Shown one piece after another: positions 1-11,617 of a stretch of 64,000 nt of DNA. Source of the stretch: Shewanella glacialimarina (GTDB lineage: Bacteria; Pseudomonadota; Gammaproteobacteria; Enterobacterales; Shewanellaceae); NCBI RefSeq assembly GCF_020511155.1, contig NZ_CP041216.1, positions 3,906,001-3,970,000 on the forward strand, given 5' to 3'. Each line of letters starts with the position of its first letter. Positions within the stretch are counted from its first letter, which is position 1. The notes beneath the pieces were generated by a model that worked only from the letters and a program-made list of their open reading frames with translations, did no database searches and was not told the DNA's origin. A program made the position numbers and the translations under genes.

Positions 1-1259
1 CGTCGTTCATCTAAGGTTAAGTACAAAGACTGTAAACACTGTAAATGTGGGAACAATGCTTGATGTTCAGGGGCAATAACGCCACCTTCTAGCATGTCGG
101 CAACTTGGGTATACGTGAAACGCGCATGGGAATGCATCACTGCAGGGTAAAACTTATAACCTGACAATTTACCGCTGGCCGCAATAGTCATTTCGGCCAC
201 CATGCACAAACGATCAACATGGGGATTTAACGAACATAATCCGTTAGAAATTTTCTCTGGCAACATGGGAATAACTTGCGAAGGAAAATATACCGAATTA
301 CCACGCTCACGAGCTTCCACATCTAATGCTGAATCTGTGCGCACATAATGGCTTACATCTGCAATAGCCACCCATAAGCGCCAGCCTCCACCTGGTTTTT
401 TCTCCGCATAAACCGCATCATCAAAGTCACGCGCATCTTCACCATCAATAGTGACCAGTGGTAAATGACGTAAATCAACTCTGCCTTGTTTGTCTGAGTC
501 AGGCACTTCATCAGGTATACGTTTAAGTTTTTTCTCAATAATATCTGACCAGGTATGGGGTAAATCATAATTGCGCAGTGCAATTTCAATTTCCATCCCC
601 GGTGCCATCGTTTTACCTAGGACTTCAGTGACTTTACCGGCTGCTTTAACAAAGCGACCTGGTCGTCTTGTTAGCTCAACCACCACAACATCACCGGCAC
701 GAGCACCGTTGTTATCTTCATTGGCAATTAAAATCTCTTGGTTGATACGGCGATCATCGGCAATGATAAATGCCATCCCGCCATCAACATGGTATCGGCC
801 AACTAATGCTGCGCTTCGCTCTTGAACCAAACGCACAATACGCGCTTCTCGGCGACCACGACGATCTGTACCGGCTTTTTGCGCCAGCACTTTATCGCCA
901 TGAAAATACATCAGCATGTCACGGTTATTGATAAATAAATCGTCACCGCCTTCTTCAAGCTTTAAAAAGCCGAAGCCGTCTCGGTGACCAATAATAGTGC
1001 CCGATAGTAAATCCATTTTTTCAGGTAAACCGTAGCTTTGACCACGGGTAAACACTAACTGGCCATCACGCTCCATCGCGCGTAAGCGACGACGTAAGGC
1101 TTCTAATGGCTCTTCCTCAGTTATTTTTAACGCTTCTGCGATTTTGTCACGGGTAACGGGTGACTTTTGCGCGCGCAAGTACTCTAAAATGTACTCACGG
1201 CTAGGAATAGGATTATCGTACTTGTCTTGTTCTCTCTCAAAATGAGGATCGGTGATCAT
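1..1259 (-). CDS. rnr: Ribonuclease R (N-terminal ~419 residues, cut by window edge)
   Basis: 3'-to-5' exoribonuclease of the RNB family that degrades structured RNA in the cytoplasm. It starts at ATG 1259 ([10 protein letters not shown]) and stays open to base 1. A winged-helix region (about residues 20-80) is followed by cold-shock domains and the RNB catalytic signature GEDARDFDD at about residues 270-281, which carries the metal-binding aspartates of the family (about bases 415-450). The second cold-shock half of the RNB domain, S1 domain and basic tail lie outside the window. It begins 35 bases after motX on the same strand, so the two probably share a transcript. The reading is confident; only the N-terminal half can be checked. 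Confidence 0.96.
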   Translation of the reverse strand, partial: MITDPHFEREQDKYDNPIPSREYILEYLRAQKSPVTRDKIAEALKITEEEPLEALRRRLRAMERDGQLVFTRGQSYGLPEKMDLLSGTIIGHRDGFGFLKLEEGGDDLFINNRDMLMYFHGDKVLAQKAGTDRRGRREARIVRLVQERSAALVGRYHVDGGMAFIIADDRRINQEILIANEDNNGARAGDVVVVELTRRPGRFVKAAGKVTEVLGKTMAPGMEIEIALRNYDLPHTWSDIIEKKLKRIPDEVPDSDKQGRVDLRHLPLVTIDGEDARDFDDAVYAEKKPGGGWRLWVAIADVSHYVRTDSALDVEARERGNSVYFPSQVIPMLPEKISNGLCSLNPHVDRLCMVAEMTIAASGKLSGYKFYPAVMHSHARFTYTQVADMLEGGVIAPEHQALFPHLQCLQSLYLTLDER

Positions 1260-1294
1260 TCAATTTCCAAATCATCGGCATAATATTGTATGCC

Positions 1295-1927
1295 TTATTG
1301 CATATAAAGTTGTTGCTGCTGGGCCCTTTCAACAATACTTGTGGGCATTTTTACAGCAAGTTGTTGTAACAATGAAGTCGCTTTCTTTTGCTGACTCTCA
1401 TCATCAAAAATACTGTTATAAAGCCAATGATAGCCCATTTCGTAATCTTTTGGGCTGCCATAACCTTCAGCAAACAGTTTAACTAACATCATACGTGCAT
1501 TTACATCACCATTCGCTGCTGCAGGTAATGTGTATTGCACTGAACGATGTCGATCTTTTACCACCAGTTGTCCTCGGTAGTAATAATCAGCTAATTTTAA
1601 CATAGCTTCGGCACTACCTTGCTCGGCGGCCGTTTGTAATATTGCTATTCCACGAGCAGGATGTGCTTTAACACACACGCCGTGATTTAACATTTCGCCC
1701 CATAAAAATTGATATAAGGGCTGCTGTAGCACTTCTGCTCTAGCTTCAATATCTTGCACTAACTGACACTCATCAAGCTTCACACGTTGAAGATATTGAT
1801 TACTGCGGATCAGATTAATGAGTTGTTCATCGCTATAAATATCATAGGCGCCAGAGACAGCCTTGGCAATTTGAATAGAATAACTAAATAATAACGTGAA
1901 TATGAGAAGCAATGAAAGCCGTAACAT
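1295..1927 (-). CDS. motX: Sodium-type flagellar motor protein MotX
   Basis: Periplasmic component of the polar flagellar motor (T ring) that, with MotY, holds the PomAB-type stator around the basal body. The 210-residue product has a signal peptide (about residues 1-23), two cysteines (C54, C85) placed as in Vibrio MotX, and Sel1-like repeats over about residues 78-165. The blocks IYSDEQLINLI, VKLDECQLVQDI and YGSPKDYE..YHWLYNS match recalled Vibrio MotX at the same positions. A generic Sel1-repeat protein is the alternative, but length, signal peptide and position next to rnr and purA favour MotX. A FliA-like promoter lies just upstream at 1960-1986. Confidence 0.9.
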   Translation of the reverse strand: MLRLSLLLIFTLLFSYSIQIAKAVSGAYDIYSDEQLINLIRSNQYLQRVKLDECQLVQDIEARAEVLQQPLYQFLWGEMLNHGVCVKAHPARGIAILQTAAEQGSAEAMLKLADYYYRGQLVVKDRHRSVQYTLPAAANGDVNARMMLVKLFAEGYGSPKDYEMGYHWLYNSIFDDESQQKKATSLLQQLAVKMPTSIVERAQQQQLYMQ

Positions 1928-1959
1928 AAAAATTCTCTATGACAGTTTGATTATCTTAT

Positions 1960-1986
1960 TAATCGGCCGCGACACATTTTTCTTAA
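1960..1986 (-). promoter_or_regulatory. Candidate sigma-28 (FliA) promoter of motX
   Basis: On the minus strand a -10 element GCCGATTA (1960-1967) matches the FliA consensus GCCGATAA at 7 of 8 bases. It is followed upstream by 11 bases and TTAAGAAA (1979-1986), a partial match to TAAAGTTT. The -10 ends 33 bases before the motX ATG. Late flagellar genes, motX included, are FliA-dependent in Vibrio, which supports the call. The -35 match is weak. Confidence 0.55.
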
Positions 1987-2018
1987 GGACTGAACCAATA
2001 CTGCAAGCTGCTTTCATT

Positions 2019-2045
2019 AAAAAGGCCGCTTGACGCGGCCTTTTT
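2019..2045 (-). terminator. Rho-independent terminator after purA
   Basis: A perfect 11-bp stem (AAAAAGGCCGC with GCGGCCTTTTT) encloses a 5-base loop. It sits 13 bases beyond the purA stop, and the minus-strand transcript ends in a U run. Confidence 0.88.
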
Positions 2046-2057
2046 CCGATATTAATT

Positions 2058-3389
<1,332 letters not shown>

Positions 3390-3425
3390 TTAACAGATTT
3401 TAGGGGGTTATAGGCAAGTATTTTA

Positions 3426-3611
3426 TTAAAAAATAATCAATAAAACGATCCCTGCTGTGACTAAAGATCCACCTAAGCGTCTGAGAACATTTTGGTTTTG
3501 CCCAGAAAGCTCAAATAAATACTTTTTCCATTTTTGTGGAAACAATAACGGACCGAGCCCCTCAACGATTAATACTAAGGCAATTGCTGTCATTAAAAGC
3601 TGTAATGTCAT
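3426..3611 (-). CDS. yjeT: YjeT-like small inner-membrane protein (DUF2065)
   Basis: A 61-residue protein with two hydrophobic segments (about residues 2-24 and 44-61) around a short basic loop. The pattern of GLGPLLFP, then W, then LRRLGG matches the DUF2065/YjeT family, whose function is unknown. The start has a GGGGAG ribosome-binding site about 7 bases upstream. In E. coli yjeT follows hflKC and precedes purA. Here the order yjeT-purA is kept but the gene upstream is rpsI, separated by a terminator. Confidence 0.88.
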   Translation of the reverse strand: MTLQLLMTAIALVLIVEGLGPLLFPQKWKKYLFELSGQNQNVLRRLGGSLVTAGIVLLIIF

Positions 3612-3668
3612 CTGAACTCCCCGTTAATTTGAGTGCATTTATCTTATTATTATAAAACTACAGCCAAT

Positions 3669-3696
3669 AAAAAACCCAGCATAAGCTGGGTTTTTT
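3669..3696 (-). terminator. Terminator of the rplM-rpsI operon
   Basis: A 12-bp perfect stem (AAAAAACCCAGC with GCTGGGTTTTTT) and 4-base loop, 17 bases after the rpsI stop. It should separate the ribosomal operon from yjeT-purA. Confidence 0.9.
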
Positions 3697-3712
3697 GTAT
3701 TCCAAAAACGAA

Positions 3713-4105
3713 TTAACGCTTAGAGAACTGTGGCTTACGACGTGCTTTACGTAGACCAACTTTCTTACGCTCAACTTTACGAGCATCACGGGTAACAAAA
3801 CCAGCGGCACGTAGAGTAGGACGTAATGTTTCGTCTAATTGTAACAATGCACGAGTAATACCGTGACGAATTGCACCTGCTTGGCCAGTGGTTCCACCGC
3901 CTTTAACAGTTACATATATGTCAAATTTATCAGTCATTTCAACTAGCTCTAGTGGTTGACGAACAACCATACGAGCAGTTTCACGGCCAAAATATATATC
4001 TAGTGGACGTTGGTTAACAACGATTGTACCACTACCTGCTTTAACGAATACGCGAGCAGTTGATGTTTTACGACGGCCAGTGCCGTAGTACTGAGTTGCA
4101 GACAT
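3713..4105 (-). CDS. rpsI: 30S ribosomal protein S9
   Basis: Small-subunit ribosomal protein of 130 residues, the usual size. It opens with the conserved [15 protein letters not shown] and ends with the basic tail [12 protein letters not shown], which in S9 reaches towards P-site tRNA. It starts 15 bases after the rplM stop, the conserved rplM-rpsI operon. Confidence 0.99.
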   Translation of the reverse strand: MSATQYYGTGRRKTSTARVFVKAGSGTIVVNQRPLDIYFGRETARMVVRQPLELVEMTDKFDIYVTVKGGGTTGQAGAIRHGITRALLQLDETLRPTLRAAGFVTRDARKVERKKVGLRKARRKPQFSKR

Positions 4106-4120
4106 TAGCTTACTCCCGTT

Positions 4121-4552
4121 TTAAATATCAAGAACTTGTGGTTGTTGTGCGGCATGGTTATGCTCAGTGCCTGCGTAAACCTTAAGTTTACGGAACATAG
4201 CACGGCCCAAAGGACCTTTTGGCAACATACCCTTAACAGCTTTCTCGATAATCATCTCAGGTTTATGAGCTTGCAATTTCTCAAAAGAAATTTGCTTAAT
4301 CCCACCGATGAAACCAGTGTGCGAGTAATAAATTTTACCAGCAGCTTTGTTACCAGTTACAGTAACTTTCTCAGCATTAATAACGATGATGTAATCACCA
4401 GTATCAACATGAGGTGTGTACTCAGGCTTGTGCTTACCGCGTAAACGAGTAGCAATTTCAGTAGCCATACGACCTAAAGTTTTACCTTCGGCATCAACGA
4501 CGAACCAATCACGTGTGACTGTTTCTGATGTAGCATTAAATGTAGTCTTCAT
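4121..4552 (-). CDS. rplM: 50S ribosomal protein L13
   Basis: Large-subunit early assembly protein of 143 residues. It carries the conserved blocks [47 protein letters not shown] and the C-terminal [13 protein letters not shown]. It is first in the rplM-rpsI operon, with about 145 bases of leader before the start. In E. coli L13 represses its own mRNA through such a leader; whether that applies here is inference. Confidence 0.99.
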   Translation of the reverse strand: MKTTFNATSETVTRDWFVVDAEGKTLGRMATEIATRLRGKHKPEYTPHVDTGDYIIVINAEKVTVTGNKAAGKIYYSHTGFIGGIKQISFEKLQAHKPEMIIEKAVKGMLPKGPLGRAMFRKLKVYAGTEHNHAAQQPQVLDI

Positions 4553-4702
4553 TTTTTACAAAAACCCAATGTTTAAAATTCTGTCTCACATGCCAACTGC
4601 AAGTCGCAATCAACACAAAATGGACCGATTCTTGCCCCTTCGAGCATGAATATTGGCTTAAAACTTCCGCCCAATTCGACGGAGTAACGAGGGCAGGTGC
4701 GG

Positions 4703-4730
4703 ATTATACGCAAACATGAGATAGAAATCA
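4703..4730 (-). promoter_or_regulatory. Promoter of rplM-rpsI
   Basis: A perfect -10 TATAAT (4703-4708, minus strand) has a weak -35 (TGATTT, 4725-4730) 16 bases upstream. It is followed by a GC-rich stretch (CCGCACC) where the discriminator would lie, a layout common for stringently controlled ribosomal promoters. It implies an untranslated leader of about 145 bases. Confidence 0.65.
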
Positions 4731-4833
4731 CCTGATATTTATAAAAACCATTAAATAGTTTGATCGTTTTACCAGCACTTTTACTATTCTATTTTGCTTA
4801 AAATAACAGCTGATTTCGTATTGATACTATTTA

Positions 4834-5943
4834 TTAAGGTAAATGTTCTGAAGCTAAATAATCATGGGATTGCATTTCTATTAATCTTGAACGGCAGCGA
4901 CGAAACTCAAAATTGAGCATACCTTTAGTATAAATGTCTTCTAAGGGCACCTGTGCAGAAATAATTAATTTTACATTTCGCTCGTAAAACTCATCCACCA
5001 TAGCTAAAAAACGCCTGGCAATATCATCACCGGTTAACTGATCACCCATTTGCTCGAGCCCGCTGAGTAATACGGTATGATAAATTCGCGCTATCTCCAT
5101 ATAATCTCGCTGCGAACGGGGCCCATCACATATATCTCTGAAGTTGGCGAGCAGCACTCCTTGAGATTGCTGACGGATACTAATTAAGCGACCATCAATA
5201 TTAATAGCATCGGTTAACACCTCAGACTCTGGTGCAAGCTGTTTGAAATAAGTATGTAAATTCAAGTCCGCAGATTCGTCAAGCGGGTAATGGTAAATCT
5301 CAGCTTGCTCTAGAGTTCTTAAACGGTAATCTATACCTGAATCAACATTTAAAATCTCACAATGCTTATTGATCAGAGCGATAGCAGGTAAAAAACGGAC
5401 CCGTTGTAAGCCATTCTTGTACAAATCATCAGGAATAATATTCGAGGTAGCCACTAATGCAACCCCTTCTTTAAATAGGGCTTGAAACAAGGTGCCCAAT
5501 AGCATTGCATCTGTGATGTCAGAAACAAAAAACTCATCGAAGCAAATTACTTGGTATTGGTTGGCCATTTTTTTTGCGATCGTCAGTAACGGGTCTTGCA
5601 CCCCTTTTAGCTCACCCAAGTCATGATGAAGTTGATGCATAAAACGGTGGAAGTGCGCCCTGAGTTTTTTATCACCTGGAAGCGCATCATAAAAGGTATC
5701 CATTAAGTAGGTTTTGCCACGCCCGACGCCACCCCATAGGTATAATCCCTTAACCGATGTAGTTGGTTTTTTCCCAAATGCGGTTAGTATCTTCGATAAA
5801 CCAGATATAGGTTGATTGGTAGCAATTATTTCATCAAACACACGCTGTAATGATCTAACAGCTTGCTCTTGAGCTGAATCGTGGGAGAAGTCCTCACGGG
5901 TGAGATCTTGTTGATAATGCTGCCAAGGGGTTAACTGAGACAC
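4834..5943 (-). CDS. zapE: Cell-division ATPase ZapE (AFG1-like)
   Basis: AAA-type P-loop ATPase that associates with the Z ring in E. coli. The 369-residue product has Walker A GGVGRGKT at residues 71-78, the family block HFHRFMHQLH, and Walker B ICFDEFFVSDI. The later block RRFLAMVDEFYERNVKLIISA and the C-terminal FEFRRCRSRLIEMQS are typical of the AFG1 family. The start MSQLTPWQHYQQDL matches family members. It stands alone between the ribosomal leader and the divergent degQ. Confidence 0.94.
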   Translation of the reverse strand: MSQLTPWQHYQQDLTREDFSHDSAQEQAVRSLQRVFDEIIATNQPISGLSKILTAFGKKPTTSVKGLYLWGGVGRGKTYLMDTFYDALPGDKKLRAHFHRFMHQLHHDLGELKGVQDPLLTIAKKMANQYQVICFDEFFVSDITDAMLLGTLFQALFKEGVALVATSNIIPDDLYKNGLQRVRFLPAIALINKHCEILNVDSGIDYRLRTLEQAEIYHYPLDESADLNLHTYFKQLAPESEVLTDAINIDGRLISIRQQSQGVLLANFRDICDGPRSQRDYMEIARIYHTVLLSGLEQMGDQLTGDDIARRFLAMVDEFYERNVKLIISAQVPLEDIYTKGMLNFEFRRCRSRLIEMQSHDYLASEHLP

Positions 5944-6291
5944 GATTATGACTCTCTTACATCAAATAATTGCTGCGAATAATAACATTAAACTTTCAAT
6001 ACGAGTAACCGCGTTAAACGATCAAATTAACCTTTGTTAATCGTTAATGAACTATCAAATCGAAACCGACTCCCAATAAATAACATATCCACTTTCCATA
6101 ATTTTTACGTTTCAAGGCAAATCTAATTGACGCTCATTTTGAAACAACGACATTTATAGAAACAATTGTTTATCAAAAATTTGAATTTTAACGACCTAAT
6201 AATTTACCTGATTAACGATATTTAACTTTAATTTACCTCACTCAAGCGCCATATTTTTAGCACTAGCTTGAATGTCCAAGGAGCCATATTA
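5944..6291. other. Divergent intergenic region zapE/degQ
   Basis: 348 AT-rich bases between the two divergent starts. It must hold both promoters, but I could not assign convincing -35/-10 pairs or operator sites. The ORF that runs leftward over the degQ start is a shadow. Confidence 0.6.
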
Positions 6292-7641
6292 ATGAAAACC
6301 AAATTAAGCTTACTTTCTGCGGCCCTGTTAACCGCATCATTAACTATTATGCCAACCACTTCTTTTGCTGCTATTCCACAATCTGTTGATGGCCAATCAA
6401 TACCCAGTTTAGCACCCATGCTAGAGCGTACGACTCCAGCTGTGGTATCTGTGGCAGTATCAGGTACTCAAGTATCTAAGCAGCAAGTTCCCGATGTATT
6501 TCGTTATTTTTTTGGTCCAAACGCTCCGCGTGAACAAGTCCAAGAACGTCCATTTCGAGGTCTAGGATCTGGAGTTATTATTGATGCCGAAAAAGGCTAT
6601 ATCGTAACTAACAATCACGTCATTAATGGTGCTGATGATATTCAAATCGGTTTAAGCGATGGGCGAGAAGTAGAAGCTAAACTAATAGGTGCAGATAAAG
6701 AATCCGATATTGCACTATTACAAATTACCGCTAAAAACCTCACCGCGATTAAACAAACTGACTCAGACGAAGTTCGTGTAGGTGACTTTGCCGTGGCCAT
6801 AGGTAATCCATTCGGTTTGGGACAAACAGTGACATCCGGTATTGTGAGTGCTTTAGGGCGAAGTGGTTTGGGCATTGAAATGCTCGAAAACTTCATTCAA
6901 ACCGATGCTGCGATTAATAGTGGTAACTCAGGTGGCGCATTAGTTAATTTAAACGGTGAATTAATGGGGATCAATACCGCCATTGTGGCACCTAATGGCG
7001 GTAACGTCGGTATTGGTTTTGCCATTCCTGCAAATATGGTCAATAACTTAGTGCAACAAATCATAGAACACGGTGAGGTAAGACGAGGAATATTAGGGGT
7101 AGCGGGTCGTGATTTAGATAAAGAACTGGCTACCGCATTCGGACTAGAAACCCAACATGGTGCTTTTGTTAGCGAAGTGGTGCCAGACAGTGCAGCCGCT
7201 AAGGCTGGCATTAAAGCGGGTGATATTATTACCAGCGTTAATGGCCGCAAGATTAAGTCGTTCCAGGAACTGCGCGCTAAAGTGGCCACTATGGGAGCTG
7301 ATGTAAAAGTTGAATTTGGCCTTATTCGTGATGGCGATAATAAAACCGTTAAAGCGACTTTAGGTAAAGCTGATGCTATTGAAGCCGCCGCAGGCGCATT
7401 ACATCCTATGCTTCAGGGTACTACGCTTAGTAATGGCTCTAGAGGAGTTGAAATAACCGATGTCGCCCAAGGTTCTCCAGCTGCTATGTCTGGTCTGCAA
7501 AAAGGCGATTTCATCGTCGGCATTAATCGCACCCAGGTTAAAGATTTAAAATCCTTTAAAGCCTTGCTAGAAAAACAACAGGGCTCAGTCGCGCTTAAAA
7601 TACTACGCGATAACAACTTGAGCTATTTAGTTTTACGATAA
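6292..7641 (+). CDS. degQ: Periplasmic serine protease DegQ (HtrA family)
   Basis: Periplasmic protease and chaperone for misfolded envelope proteins. The start is set at ATG 6292, preceded by AAGGAG 8 bases upstream, rather than an in-frame ATG 24 bases earlier. The signal peptide ends near residue 27 (TSFA-A). The trypsin-like domain shows the triad H109 (NNHV), D139 (SDIALL) and S213 (GNSGG), followed by two PDZ domains (about residues 235-325 and 345-445). At 449 residues with two PDZ domains it fits DegQ rather than DegS. degS follows in the same direction but is separated by a terminator. Confidence 0.96.
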   Translation: MKTKLSLLSAALLTASLTIMPTTSFAAIPQSVDGQSIPSLAPMLERTTPAVVSVAVSGTQVSKQQVPDVFRYFFGPNAPREQVQERPFRGLGSGVIIDAEKGYIVTNNHVINGADDIQIGLSDGREVEAKLIGADKESDIALLQITAKNLTAIKQTDSDEVRVGDFAVAIGNPFGLGQTVTSGIVSALGRSGLGIEMLENFIQTDAAINSGNSGGALVNLNGELMGINTAIVAPNGGNVGIGFAIPANMVNNLVQQIIEHGEVRRGILGVAGRDLDKELATAFGLETQHGAFVSEVVPDSAAAKAGIKAGDIITSVNGRKIKSFQELRAKVATMGADVKVEFGLIRDGDNKTVKATLGKADAIEAAAGALHPMLQGTTLSNGSRGVEITDVAQGSPAAMSGLQKGDFIVGINRTQVKDLKSFKALLEKQQGSVALKILRDNNLSYLVLR

Positions 7642-7725
7642 TGATTAATCCATACTAAGAATAATTGATTTAACATAATGAGTGATTATTGACTGTAATC
7701 ACTTAAGCTAATGTTAGCATTCATT

Positions 7726-7765
7726 AATTAAGCATCGAGCATTCAACCTCGATGCTTAATTTTTT
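7726..7765 (+). terminator. Terminator after degQ
   Basis: A 14-bp stem (AATTAAGCATCGAG with CTCGATGCTTAATT) and 8-base loop end in a T run. It lies 84 bases after degQ and 46 bases before degS, so degS likely has its own promoter or relies on read-through. Confidence 0.85.
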
Positions 7766-7810
7766 CAGTTATGTTAGTATTTGTGCTATTTACTTAACAT
7801 AGATCAGACT

Positions 7811-8887
7811 ATGAACTTTAAAGACATTAGTATTTATCTAGGCAAATCCATTTTATTTGGTCTGATCATGGCTGCCGTTTTCCTTATCGCAACCTCATTT
7901 GAAGGCAGTCCGTTCAAAAGCGGTTTAACACAACGTGCCAATATGGGCAGTGAGTTATCTTTTGCTAAAGCGGTTCGCCGCGCAGCACCCGCCGTAGTTA
8001 ACATTTATAGCTTAAGTATTGATCAACGCGCACCACTTAACTCAAGTTCGCTGCAGGGCTTAGGCTCTGGCGTTATTATGAGTAATCAAGGTTATATTCT
8101 TACCAACTATCACGTCATAAAACGTGCCGATGAAATAGTTATTGCACTGCAAGATGGACGGCGCTTTACCTCTGAAGTGGTCGGCAGTGATCCTGAAACA
8201 GATTTAGCCGTGTTAAAGATTGAAGGTGACAACCTCCCTGTAGTGCCGATTAACTTAACTAACCCAGCATTAGTTGGCGATGTAGTGTTAGCCATTGGCA
8301 ATCCCTATAACCTAGGACAAACAATTACTCAGGGTATTATTAGTGCAACTGGTCGCAGTGGATTAAGCTCAGGTTATTTAGACTTTTTACAAACAGACGC
8401 TGCGATTAATGCTGGTAACTCTGGTGGTGCGTTAATTGATACCACTGGTGAATTAATTGGAATAAACACCGCAGCATTTAAAGTCGGCGGTGATAATGGT
8501 GGCAATGGTATTAGTTTTGCCATCCCGATAAAGTTAGCCCACAGTATTATGGATAAATTGATTGCAGACGGTCGTGTTATTCGCGGCGCAATTGGTATTT
8601 CCGGAGAAGCATTAACCCCTGTCGTGGCGCAAATTTTAAATTTACCTGATTTAAAAGGGGTTTTTGTTACTGGTATTGATCCTAATGGGCCAGCTGCCAA
8701 TGCAGAGTTACAGCCACGGGATGTCATTATTACTTATGGTGATGACGATATTCCAGGTGTTGAGGTGTTAATGGATAAAATTGCAGAAACACCACCTGGT
8801 AATAAAGTACTGTTGACGATTATTCGAGAGGGATTAAAGCTTGAAATACCGGTGTTTGTTGTAGAAAAGAACTCTTTTGATCAATAA
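7811..8887 (+). CDS. degS: Membrane-anchored serine protease DegS
   Basis: Inner-membrane protease that, by family knowledge, senses unfolded porins through its PDZ domain and makes the first cut in anti-sigma factor RseA, releasing sigma-E. Translation from ATG 7811 gives 358 residues; a GTG 30 bases upstream is less likely. A single N-terminal membrane anchor (about residues 12-30) is followed by the triad H101, D131, S204 (AGNSGG) and one PDZ domain (about 255-345). One PDZ and an uncleaved anchor separate it from DegQ. Confidence 0.96.
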   Translation: MNFKDISIYLGKSILFGLIMAAVFLIATSFEGSPFKSGLTQRANMGSELSFAKAVRRAAPAVVNIYSLSIDQRAPLNSSSLQGLGSGVIMSNQGYILTNYHVIKRADEIVIALQDGRRFTSEVVGSDPETDLAVLKIEGDNLPVVPINLTNPALVGDVVLAIGNPYNLGQTITQGIISATGRSGLSSGYLDFLQTDAAINAGNSGGALIDTTGELIGINTAAFKVGGDNGGNGISFAIPIKLAHSIMDKLIADGRVIRGAIGISGEALTPVVAQILNLPDLKGVFVTGIDPNGPAANAELQPRDVIITYGDDDIPGVEVLMDKIAETPPGNKVLLTIIREGLKLEIPVFVVEKNSFDQ

Positions 8888-8962
8888 CGTCTGATACTCG
8901 AGATAACGACGAATCAGCTAAATGTGTTGAGTTTAGCTGATATCAACACAGAAAAATCAAAC

Positions 8963-8995
8963 AAAAAAGCCATCAAATTAAATTGATGGCTTTTT
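8963..8995. terminator. Bidirectional terminator between degS and murA
   Basis: A perfect stem (AAAAAAGCCATCAA with TTGATGGCTTTTT) and 6-base loop between two convergent genes. A-rich and T-rich flanks give a U run on either strand. Confidence 0.88.
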
Positions 8996-9048
8996 GTTAA
9001 GTCGTTAACCGTGCTATTTAATACAGAATAAATCTAAAGAAGAGTGAG

Positions 9049-10320
<1,272 letters not shown>

Positions 10321-10572
10321 TTACATATTGAAAAGTTTTTCACGCTTCCACTGAGTCGGCGTAAATGTCTTAATAGTTAACGCGTGTAGCTCGCCATTGG
10401 CAATATTATCTGCTAACGGTCCATATATTGCTTGTTGTTGTTTTACTCGGCTCATGCCATCAAAACATTCACCCACAGCAACAACTTTGAAGTGACTACC
10501 ATCAGATGTAGCATGAACTTCTGTCAGTTCTAATGCTTCGGATAGAATTTGCTCAATAACTTTGCAATCCAT
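10321..10572 (-). CDS. ibaG: BolA-family protein IbaG
   Basis: An 83-residue BolA-like protein. The block VHATSDGSHFKVVAVGECFDGMSRVKQQQAIYG is cut here into its features: the SHF motif and the FxGxSRVxRxQ-like motif of the helix-turn region. BolA-family proteins pair with monothiol glutaredoxins around an iron-sulfur cluster. The gene sits directly before murA, as in E. coli (yrbA/ibaG-murA). The conserved cysteine of the pair (C35) is visible. Confidence 0.93.
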   Translation of the reverse strand: MDCKVIEQILSEALELTEVHATSDGSHFKVVAVGECFDGMSRVKQQQAIYGPLADNIANGELHALTIKTFTPTQWKREKLFNM

Positions 10573-10645
10573 GAATTTATACCTTTATTGCGATGTTAAT
10601 CTAACAAAATTAACATCGTGAATGGTGAACTAAATGCCGATCAAA

Positions 10646-10957
10646 TTAACGAGAATTATCAGCAAAAAAAGTGTGTAAATCGTATAGCTCAATCATTTTT
10701 TGCAATTGAGCCGCAGGATGCTGCAATATACGCGAAATAGTCCCTGAAGACATATCTTGCTCTGACATTACTAATCCTTTTAGTGCAAGCAGCATAGCAA
10801 CGCCTGCGCTATCGACATAAGTCAAAGCGGACAAGTCTACCACTTGGGTAGATGCAGTAAACAGTTGATGTCGATTCGGCCACAAAAGTATGACCTCATC
10901 TTGCGTTAAACGCCCTTGTACTAAGCAAGTATTACCTTGCTGATCAAACTGAATCAC
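10646..10957 (-). CDS. mlaB: MlaB, STAS-domain subunit of the phospholipid transporter
   Basis: Small cytoplasmic STAS-domain protein that binds and stabilises the MlaF ATPase in the MlaFEDB complex. The 103-residue product has the STAS core VVDLSALTYVDSAGVAMLLAL (residues 39-59, D-S-A-G loop at 49-52). Its ATG overlaps the mlaC stop by 4 bases, which indicates translational coupling. Sequence of small STAS proteins is weakly conserved, so context carries much of the call. Confidence 0.92.
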   Translation of the reverse strand: MIQFDQQGNTCLVQGRLTQDEVILLWPNRHQLFTASTQVVDLSALTYVDSAGVAMLLALKGLVMSEQDMSSGTISRILQHPAAQLQKMIELYDLHTFFADNSR

Positions 10958-11607
10958 GCCGCTTTATCCTCTTTATCAAGTTTGCGATCAATTTTTTGCT
11001 TTGTTTTATCATTCAACATAGTAATGACCGATTCAATGCCTTGCTGGCGAATTAAATTTGATATTTCAGATTGTTTTGATGCAAGTAAGCTGACGCCTTC
11101 TGCGACTAAGTCAAATGCTTTCCATGAGTTATCTTTTAAACGACGCGCTTTGAATTGAATTTTAATCGGCGGACGACCTTGCTCAATAATTTGCACGCTC
11201 ACATCAACCATTTTCTCTTTACTAAAATCTGACGGCGGTTCAAATGCGACCGTTTGATCGGTATAAGCCGTTAACGCTTGTGCATAAGTGCCAATTAAAT
11301 AACCTTTAAACGCTTCAACAAACCGTGTTCTTTGATCATCACTGGTTTCACGTAAATATTGGCCCATCACTTTATAGGCGGCATATTTATAATCGACATA
11401 AGGCATAAGTTCATCAGCTACAATCACTTTTAAATGGCTTAAGTCTTGATCAATTATCGCTTTATCTCTTTTAAAGCGATCAAAGGTCTGGTTTGAAACT
11501 TGTTCAATTAACTTATATGGATCTTGAGTATTTATTTCTGCCGCCCAGGCTTGAAGACTGGTCAACAATATAACAGCGCTAACGATACGCACTAAAAATG
11601 CTTGCAT
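10954..11607 (-). CDS. mlaC: MlaC, periplasmic phospholipid-binding protein
   Basis: Periplasmic shuttle that carries phospholipids between the outer-membrane MlaA-porin complex and MlaD. I set the start at ATG 11607, which has an AGGAG site 6 bases upstream; it gives 217 residues with a signal peptide ending at about residue 23 (QAWA). An in-frame start 51 bases upstream would put 17 polar residues before the signal and is unlikely. The YAAYKVMGQYLRE and FKGYLIGTYAQAL blocks fit the Tol_Tol_Ttg2/MlaC family. Confidence 0.94.
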   Translation of the reverse strand: MQAFLVRIVSAVILLTSLQAWAAEINTQDPYKLIEQVSNQTFDRFKRDKAIIDQDLSHLKVIVADELMPYVDYKYAAYKVMGQYLRETSDDQRTRFVEAFKGYLIGTYAQALTAYTDQTVAFEPPSDFSKEKMVDVSVQIIEQGRPPIKIQFKARRLKDNSWKAFDLVAEGVSLLASKQSEISNLIRQQGIESVITMLNDKTKQKIDRKLDKEDKAA

Positions 11608-11617
11608 AAAACCGCTC

